Positions 57,175 through 64,000 of a DNA stretch of 64,000 nucleotides are shown here, piece after piece. The DNA is from Cycas panzhihuaensis (lineage: Eukaryota; Cycadophyta). The stretch spans positions 217,255,741 through 217,319,740 of the forward strand of contig CM041465.1 of the NCBI GenBank assembly GCA_023213395.1, given 5' to 3'. Below the pieces are notes generated by a model. The model saw only the letters and a list, made by a program, of their open reading frames with translations, was not told the origin of the DNA and made no database searches. A program made the position numbers and the translations under genes. Every line of letters begins with the position of its first letter. Positions within the stretch are counted from its first letter, which is position 1.

Positions 57175-58047
57175 AGAATAATCATGTATATGCTAAAAGT
57201 ATTTATACATATGCCTCAAACTATATATGCTAGCAGCTGACAGGTAAGTAGCCTGTGAAGAGAGGATTAGAGTGTTTATAAGGAATAAGTGTAAATTAAA
57301 AGGCTAATAATTAACCTATAAATAATCAAACTAAAAGGAATTGCTTTAAATAAATATGCATGTGAAGATATTAATGGCATTCATTATTAATATAATCATG
57401 TAATCAATAAATAAATGTGTGAAGCATAACCCTTAATACATTTAATTCAATTTAGTAAAAATATATTTCTTAAAGAAATATTTATCAAACTTACTTTTTG
57501 ATGTGGGAGCATCTAGGTCTTTATCATAACTTAATCTACTTTTCACTTTTTAGTTATTTTCTCTAAAATTTGGGTTTTACTAATCAAAGTATAACATTTT
57601 ATTCAATGGTTAGAATTCAGTCATTCCTGTGACAATTTGAAGGTCTATCTAAGTGGAATAGGTGAAAATGGCCTATAACTAGGCTAAAGGCTCCATTATA
57701 GACCCACAAATTTTTAGCTAAAAAAAAACTTTGAAATGCCTAAAAATTGAGATTTATTTTATATGTCTAAAAATAATAATTAATTTTAGACTAGTTTTCA
57801 CTTTTATATAATAACCCTTAGTGTTTTAGTTTTTCTTAGTAGGACTTAAAAACATGGTTTTATTTACTATTTTATATAATTAATATATTTTTAGGGTTAG
57901 GGTTATAAGTTTTTGGAGTTTTTCTTTCACTTGTATAAATGTAAATTTAGTCTATCATTTGGTAGATTGAATAGGATGGAATAGAATTAGAAGTAAAATG
58001 ACTCCCTATATTCTTTAGCTCGTTTTTACTTTAAGACATCCTCATCA
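57172..58047. other. AT-rich DNA including inverted repeat unit and G3 LTR end
   Basis: It holds the unit 57,437-57,495 described separately. The last 150-300 bp before 58,048 should be the 5' LTR of G3, ending CATCATCA-type, but its start could not be fixed. Confidence 0.4.
57437..57495 (-). repeat. inverted repeat unit (pair of 40,205-40,264)
   Basis: The reverse complement matches 40,205-40,264. The flanks differ on both sides. Confidence 0.6.
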
Positions 58048-58060
58048 TTTGGTATTAGAG
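58048..58060 (+). promoter_or_regulatory. G3 primer-binding site
   Basis: TTTGGTATTAGAG is a tRNA-Met-type site with one C-to-T change. It is 200 bp upstream of gag. Confidence 0.6.
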
Positions 58061-58265
58061 TTTTGTTCAATTTCAGGGTTAAAGAAAGAAACCATAAAAC
58101 TTTGAGGTGTTGTGGTAGATATTTGTTAAAGAAATTATATAGATTGTAGAGTATTCATGTTGAAAGGGTGAGGAAGTTCTCATTGAGGCTTAGGAGCCTT
58201 GTAGAAATCTTACAAGAGGAGATTTAGGACCTAAAGTGGTTGGGTAAAGAGAAGAACAATAAAAA

Positions 58266-59320
58266 ATGTCAAGAAGAGGAAGAAGACTAAACTATAATGA
58301 AATGAACAAAAACTTGTTGAAGCTATAACAAATAATGGAACAACTTAGTACTATAGTATTAATACAAAGGCACAAAGAAAATACTAGTGAAGAAGATATA
58401 TTAATGATGATGTTGTAAGACTAGAAGATGGTAAGCCATAAGAACCACATAAAATAGAAGAAATATTCTTAAAAGTGCTTGAAGATAAGAGTAATAGAAT
58501 CAAGATTAACATTTTGGACTATTAGGGAAGTTTAAAACTAGAGGAGTTAGTAGATTGGCTAAATGCCATGGAGAAGTTCTTTGAATGGAAGAGCATGATC
58601 AGAGAAAACAAGGCAAAGTTTGCATGTATGAAGTTAAAGGGGCATGCAACTATTTGGTAGGATTACCTACAAAAAAAGAGGGTGAAGAAAAATAAAGAAA
58701 ATATCTGAACATGGGCCAAAATGGTTAAGAAGTTTAAAGAGAAGTTTCTACTAATCAATTATTCTCAAACCCTCTTTAAAAAAATTCTATAACTTAAAGA
58801 AAAAGGAAATGACAGTATAAGATTACACAGATAAGTTATATAAACTTTCCATTCATGTAGAGCATGAGGAGATAGATGAACGAGTCACTACAAGATACAT
58901 AAATAGTTTAAAGTTTACAATTCAGGATGAACTTAACATGCATAAAGCTAAAAATATGGAAGATGTATATTAATTAGCATTAAAGGAAAAAGAGAAGTAA
59001 AACATGCATGCCACTTAAAGGTCCTCTATAATGAGAGGAGGTTCATCACTTTTGTGTAAAGGTAGAGGAGGAATTCACTACGTTAAGGGAGAACCATCTA
59101 ATATGATGGAAAGATAAGAAGGAGAGAGGCAAAGCAGAATGTAAGGAGGAAGAGGAACTTAGAACTAACTCAAGGGAAGACTATTTTTTGGAGCTTAATG
59201 AGGTAGAGGTTTTAGAGGTGGAAGAGGATGGAGAAGACATTTTATTTATTTTAAATATGGAGAAGAAGGACATAGGGTATTTGAATACCCTTGTCACCAT
59301 GAGGAACAATCCCAGAGGTA
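58266..59320 (+). pseudogene. G3: Ty3/gypsy gag, decayed
   Basis: It begins MSRRGRRLNYNEMNK at 58,266, the basic start common in plant chromovirus-type Gag. At about 58,530-58,680 it reads LEELVDWLNAMEKFFEWKSM and ACMKLKGHATIWWDYL, then WAKMVKKFKEKFLLINYSQT, DYTDKLYKLSIHVEHEE and TRYINSLKFTIQDELNM: the full Retrotrans_gag pattern (W-L-x-x-[IVM]-E-x-x-F; K-L-x-G-x-A-x-x-W-W; F-x-x-x-F). Near 59,240-59,285 the knuckle reads YFKYGEEGHRVFEY, where all three Cys have become Tyr. About ten stops are present. No protease or other pol follows. Confidence 0.8.
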
Positions 59321-59458
59321 AGAAGAGCATCTAAGGATGAACTTAGCCTAAAATAAAGATGGTAATGAAGGAGTTATAATAGTTGAAGGTGAGAGCTTAA
59401 TACTCTGAAGAACTATGATAGTACTAAGACCACAATGAAGGGAAGTGGCATTTAGGCC

Positions 59459-59787
59459 TGCTGGAATAATGACTTTATTGGGCCTTATATTTACCTTAGG
59501 TTAATTACCCACATTAGGGCGATAACCTAGATTAGCAGAGATATTGTGGTAGCACTATATTAGATCTTAGCCACACTTTGTTAGATCTTAGAAGCATCAT
59601 TTCTGGTATTTTTCAATGTTAGTTAGTGGTGGACTTTGAGTGGTGTGCTACATCTTACTTAAGTCTTACTTATTTATTCTTGGGATCTAAAGACCTTGGT
59701 GTTCATTAAAATTACCACTCTTATAGGATTGATGGTTTACTCATTTTTTCATTCTCATTTTGTTCCCTCTATCTCTTAATTCCATCA
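59459..59787 (+). repeat. LTR (329 bp) after G3 gag
   Basis: It starts TGCTGGAATAATG just after a purine-rich AATGAAGGGAAGTGG and ends TTCCATCA. It is followed by a primer site. The purine tract suggests a 3' LTR for G3, while the primer site suggests a 5' LTR for a following element. I found no similarity to the sequence before 58,048. Confidence 0.5.
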
Positions 59788-59800
59788 CTTGGTATTAGAG
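59788..59800 (+). promoter_or_regulatory. primer-binding site
   Basis: CTTGGTATTAGAG is a tRNA-Met-type site with one change, directly after the LTR at 59,459-59,787. Confidence 0.6.
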
Positions 59801-62101
59801 ATTTATTCAGGCATTTAGAGCCATCTTCCCTATTTTCAAAAGTTACATTCCCTATTGCAGAGCCATTGGTTAGGCATTTAGAGCCACATTTGAGAAGCCA
59901 TTTACAAAGGAGTCTTAAGAAGAGTTTGTTACACACATGACTAGTATATGTACACTCTTTTATTTATTTGTGTATATATGATTGACCTTTATAGCTTTGC
60001 TTATATTTGTTAACTTGATATTTGCCTAGATTTGATAATAGATTTATTATTATAATCTCCTCTTGGTAATATACCTTCTTTTGCATTCATCATAGTTAAG
60101 TGTGTCTATTTCTTATGGTTTTAATATTTATTAGCATCTAAATTTGAAGATCAACCTCTGTAGAGTTTGTTTTTTTATGAAGTAAGAAGATTAATATTAA
60201 TAATGGGTAGATAAATTCTTGGAAGAAGATGTAGCCTTTCCTCTTTAGTTTCACTGGTAGAATCATCCTCCAATATCTAAGTTCTATATTATTGAGAAGC
60301 ACTAGTTATTTATTCTATTGTGGCTCCCCTTTCCAATCCTCTCTCTCTAATACACACCAACACCAAATAATTCTGTGTTCTTCTTGTCTAGATTGCTCAA
60401 TATTTGCCAATATTCTATGTTTGATAACTTGTTATAGCCCACAACTCTTATGCAGACTCTACATTGCATTCATATTTTTAATATGATTGCTACACCAATT
60501 TATTTTTTCATAAACTTTGCATTCTTATGCCTTTCATTGAGTATAGTTATAGCTTTCTAGATTAGATCTTTACGTGTACTTGTACCCATGCAAAACCAAA
60601 TGGAGAAGAATCCTAAATATGAGTATAAACTCATTGAGTTATTGAAAAAGTGAATGTCACCCCCCTCAAAAAGCTCCCAAAATGCACCTATTGTAGCTAG
60701 AGCAAATTTCCATTGGACACCAAAGAATAACTAACAAAGAAATGGAGCCCTCCATGCAAATCTATACTCAAAATGTTCAACTTCCAACACTTATACACTT
60801 TGTTTACATTATGCAAATATTAATACGTGCAAAAGATTATTGATTTGGGGCAACTTTTATTTACATACAAATAATATTGATTTGGGGTGATTTTTATTTA
60901 TATACAATCTTATAATATCTATGCACATTGATATTTGCATAGCTCTTATTTACACAACCCTCATAATATTCATGTAGCCCTTGAAATTATTCTCATGCAC
61001 TTCATTTTATTTTATTTTTAATGTAGATTCATAAATCATATAACTACCTTATTTATGAATTACATTATGACTAGGTATTTATTGATATGTTGCTACTATG
61101 GATATCTATAGATCTACATAAGATGTTAATAGATCAATCTTTGCATCCTTATTAATCAAATTTGTATGAACTTTATCAAAATACTAATGCTAACTCCTTT
61201 TATTTGAAAGGACTTCATAATAGTTTATACCTTATGCCATTTTGTTTTGTCTACTTTGGTTCACATGATTATTCACTATAAATATGACTTGGTTGAGTCC
61301 ATGAATCAAATTTGGATCTCTTATTTGGTACATTTCTATAAGAAAAGAGATAACTATCAAATCAATCATTCCTTTTTGAAGAAATTTAATATTCTTATGG
61401 AGTCTAATACCTGTAGCCCCCACTTTTATCACATAGCAGTAGGCCACATCATTTTTCAAAAGGGGCTAAGTCATGTTCAAAGAGGTTGTTTTAAAATTAG
61501 CACCTATCTTTACTCTAATGGCCTCAAATCTTACTAGTAAAGTCATATTTCAATTCTATCAACATCAGGATGAAGTATACTTCTACTCAAACAAAACAAG
61601 TGGTCACACAACCATATTTGGTTTATATTTGATGTACTTTTTAATAGTTCAATTTGATGTAAAATTTCTTTGATCCTTATGTGCTAAAAGGTTAGTTTTT
61701 CCTTTGATCCATATCTTGGTTATGTTATGTTAGATTAAATCCTGGTCTAAAACATTGGATTCTTTCTTCTGTCCTTTATTGAATGGTTAAAACTTTAAAA
61801 TTTTTTAAAGTAATTTAATGCAACATTTTTATGATCAAAATTAGTACTAGTTTTGAGCTTCTTGTGTGGTGTCCCTTATATAAACTAACAATTAGTTTAT
61901 AAATACTCATTAATATAAAAATTCACTTTGGAGATGATTGAGTCCCAATTAGGATAATTTTCTAAGTCCCAAAGTTGAAGTGAGACAAATTTTGATTGCC
62001 TTTGAGTGCTTTTTTATTATCTATTTTTCAGTGCTTTGTTAACACTTTCTTTCAAGCACTTTACCTTTCAAACAATTATTTTCTAAGGTAATTTTCTAAT
62101 T
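59801..62101 (+). other. AT-rich leader-like DNA before C5 gag
   Basis: If the LTR at 59,459 is the C5 5' LTR, this is a 2.3-kb leader, long for copia. It contains a two-copy repeat at 60,837-60,907. Open frames around 61,232-61,537 lie on both strands over the same bases and show no family motif. Confidence 0.4.
60837..60907. repeat. about 35-bp tandem duplication
   Basis: ATTGATTTGGGG(C/T)(A/G)A(C/T)TTTTATTTA(C/T)ATACAA occurs twice in succession. Confidence 0.8.
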
Positions 62102-62770
62102 ATGGCATTAAATATTGGTAATGTTATGGCTCTTAAGTTTGATGGCATAAATTTTCTCAATTGGAGTAGACATATGAAACTAATTTTTATTACCAAAGAT
62201 ATGTACAAGCTTATTAAAATAAATTATAAAGCACTTCCCAAAAACACCATTGAGGATAAGAAGAAAAGCTTTAAGGAAAATAAAAAGAGAGATAACAAAG
62301 CACTTGTATTCATCTCTTGTGCTTTGGAGGATCATATATTTCTAAGGGTTAGTGAAGTAATAACATCAAAGAAAGCATGAGATGTACTAATGATTACGTA
62401 CGAAGGAGTGACAACATCAAAGTTTTAAATTTGAAGGAGCAAATTTGAGAACCTAAGGATGAATATTAATAAAGGAGTTAATGACTTTATTATAAAAATC
62501 TAAGGCTTAGTCAACCAAATGAGGTCCCTAGGAGAGGTAATTAGTAAGAAAAGGGTAGTTCAGAAAATGTTAAGGTGTGTAAGCAATATCAAATAATTTG
62601 AGATGGTGGCTATTAGCATTGAAGTCTTTAAGGACCCTGGTACCCTTAAAATAGATTTGTTAAGTGCCATGCTACTAGCTATAGAAGAGAATAAAGGAGA
62701 ACACAAGTGTTTTAAGCATCTTTTTACTATTAAGGTAAAAATTAGTCCTATATTCTAAGGTCAAAGTTTT
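62102..62770 (+). pseudogene. C5 gag (copia, same family as C2)
   Basis: An open frame of 92 codons from ATG 62,102 reads LKFDGINFLNWSRHMKLIFI (F-D-G-x-N-F-x-x-W) and ALVFISCALEDHIFLRVSEV. After the first stop the reading continues with KGVNDFIIKI and MRSLGEVISKKRVVQKML, the UBN2 helices of copia Gag. The same peptide order is found in C2 Gag on the other strand. Gag would form the particle and bind element RNA. Confidence 0.85.
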
Positions 62771-63240
62771 AGAGGTAAAGGATAATCCCCTAGAGAGAGG
62801 TCAACCTAGAAATCAATTTCAAAGGCAAATCTATCAAACACAAGAATATCATCAAGGTCAAGGCTATCAAGCACAAGATCAAGGTAACTATCAAGGACAA
62901 AGCCCAAGCCAATTCTACTAAAGGCAAAATCAATTCCATGGTCAAAGGTATTTTCAAGGTCAAGGTCAAAGCCAAAATTATAGACCTTAAGGAAGAGGAA
63001 GATGTCAAAGTCCTAGGGGTAGAAACCAAGGACAAAGGGGTAGAAGTCCAAGGGGTAGAAACCAAGGACAAAGAGGTAGAAGTCCATGGGGTAGAGGAAT
63101 AATCTAATTTTTCTGCTACCATAAAAATGGGCACTTAGAGGAAAATTACTTTGCAAATAGGTCAAGTTCACAAATGGGAGTTGCTAACACAACTATTGAG
63201 GAAATATAAGATGAAAGATTATTTCTTTCAAGTTCAATGG
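62771..63240 (+). pseudogene. C5 gag C-terminal region with zinc knuckle
   Basis: A Gln/Gly/Arg-rich repetitive stretch (AAGGTCAAGG-like motifs, 62,840-63,090) is followed near 63,110-63,150 by FCYHKNGHLEENYF, a knuckle whose first Cys and last Cys have been lost. The repetitive part looks like an expanded glutamine/glycine linker. Confidence 0.7.
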
Positions 63241-63575
63241 TCAATAAGGAAGAAGTCAGTTGGTACATAGATTTAGGGTGTTTTACACACGACTCATAAA
63301 GAAGAGTAGTTTAAATAAATAGATAACACTAAGAAAAATAAGATTATGTTTGGTGATAACATTGCTTAAGTAACTATTTATAAAGGAAATGTCTCTATAT
63401 AAATTAATTTTGGAGAAACAAGATTCACAAATGATGTGCTACATGTTTTGACCCTTAAGAAGAACTTATTTTTAGTAGGTTAGATGATGGAATAAAAATA
63501 AAAAATAATCTTTGACAATGGGGAATACATCATTAAAGATAAACTAAGGAACAAAGTAACTATAGCCAAAGGATA
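63241..63575 (+). pseudogene. C5 protease
   Basis: SWYIDLGCFTHDS near 63,258-63,297 matches W-Y-x-D-S-G-[AC]-S-x-H: the Asp is kept, Ser is Leu, and the His-Met end is altered. The following sequence parallels C2 protease codon by codon with more stops. Confidence 0.75.
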
Positions 63576-63576
63576 A

Positions 63577-63789
63577 ATGACTAGTGATAGGTTGTTTAAA
63601 CTAGTCATACCCCCAACAGATTATTATGCCTTAAAGGCATCAACAAATATGGGCAGTGAAACATGGCATAAAAGACTTAACTATATAAATTACAATAATT
63701 TGGCCTTAATAAAAAAAATAGACATGGTAATTAGACTACCTACTATTGAACATAGTAAGAAACTATGTGAAGGATTGATCCGAATTTGA
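63577..63789 (+). pseudogene. C5 pre-integrase domain, then truncated
   Basis: A 70-codon frame reads DRLFKLVIPPTDYYALKAST, then ETWHKRLNYINYNNL and a K-x-x-M-V-x-x-L-P-like segment: the GAG_pre-integrs zinc-binding region (W-H-x-R-L-x-H). The second His of the pair is Tyr (NYINY). Homology ends at about 63,780 and unrelated AT-rich DNA follows, so integrase core and everything downstream are missing. Confidence 0.78.
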
Positions 63790-64000
63790 ATAGAAAAGTA
63801 AAGACTTAATCCAATCGAAATAAATCTAGAATAAATTTATAATAATATTACATTAATTTGAAGATATTTTAAATTCTCTTACAAAATTCCTTCTGTTTAT
63901 GCTCTATTAAGCATGTAAAGGACTGCTACAATAAATTGGGAGAGTAGAACTAAGTGCTGGGTGCTTTTTAGGCTGCTGCATGTTCTTTGGAACCACTAAC
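63790..64000. other. AT-rich DNA at window end
   Basis: No feature is recognised in these 211 bases. The change from C5 coding sequence is abrupt. Confidence 0.4.

Noticed and set aside
61232-61537. Overlapping frames on both strands near 61.2-61.5 kb
   Set aside because: Neither strand gives a recognisable motif, and both are the length expected by chance in AT-rich DNA.

Overview
This window looks like nuclear DNA from a land plant with a large, repeat-rich genome. The evidence is plant-type Ty1/copia and Ty3/gypsy LTR retrotransposons, primer-binding sites that match the 3' end of plant initiator tRNA-Met, a tRNA-derived SINE, and AT-rich intergenic DNA with long (CA)n/(TA)n microsatellites. 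I found no intact host protein gene, rRNA, tRNA or CRISPR array. The species cannot be fixed from sequence alone. The very low GC of everything except the youngest element, and open frames broken mainly at CAA/CAG/CGA-type codons, suggest a genome in which silenced (methylated) transposons decay by C-to-T change.

Layout. 1-876: leader, primer site and short LTR of a minus-strand retroelement that runs off the left edge. 877-9,631: decayed AT-rich DNA with small tandem repeats, one broken unknown frame and a copia LTR fragment. 9,637-19,709 (G1): a complete, GC-rich, minus-strand gypsy element with 2.5-kb LTRs and 5-bp target duplications (ACATC). It carries a gag frame and a protease fragment but no reverse transcriptase or integrase, plus an 84-bp hairpin minisatellite. 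20,230-24,530: 3' ends of two old copia elements and a 510-bp near-perfect palindrome. 24,531-27,839: AT-rich DNA with microsatellites.

27,840-39,131 is a three-level nest. A tRNA-type SINE with a 15-bp target duplication is split by a gypsy gag-protease element (G2, duplication CCACC), which is itself split by a full-length copia element (C1, duplication ATATA). 39,320-40,220 holds another copia gag-protease remnant (C3). 40,877-55,790 is a minus-strand copia element (C2, duplication CTTAT) that lacks its integrase core. C2 is swollen by a tandem array of a non-autonomous copia-like family (L family, 47,042-55,166, probable duplication CAAAG), which carries further insertions, inverted L copies, a 46-unit (TA) tract and an unrecognised decayed frame. 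55,796-64,000 holds a gag-like frame interrupted by C2, a gypsy gag remnant (G3), one more LTR, and a 5' copia half (C5) from the same family as C2.

The genes here are transposon genes. Gag packages element RNA, protease matures Gag, reverse transcriptase/RNase H copies the RNA from the tRNA primer site, and integrase inserts the copy. Almost none is intact, and several elements carry only gag or gag plus protease, so they would have depended on enzymes from relatives. The nested target duplications give a relative order of insertion. G1 has the most open frames and the least base decay.
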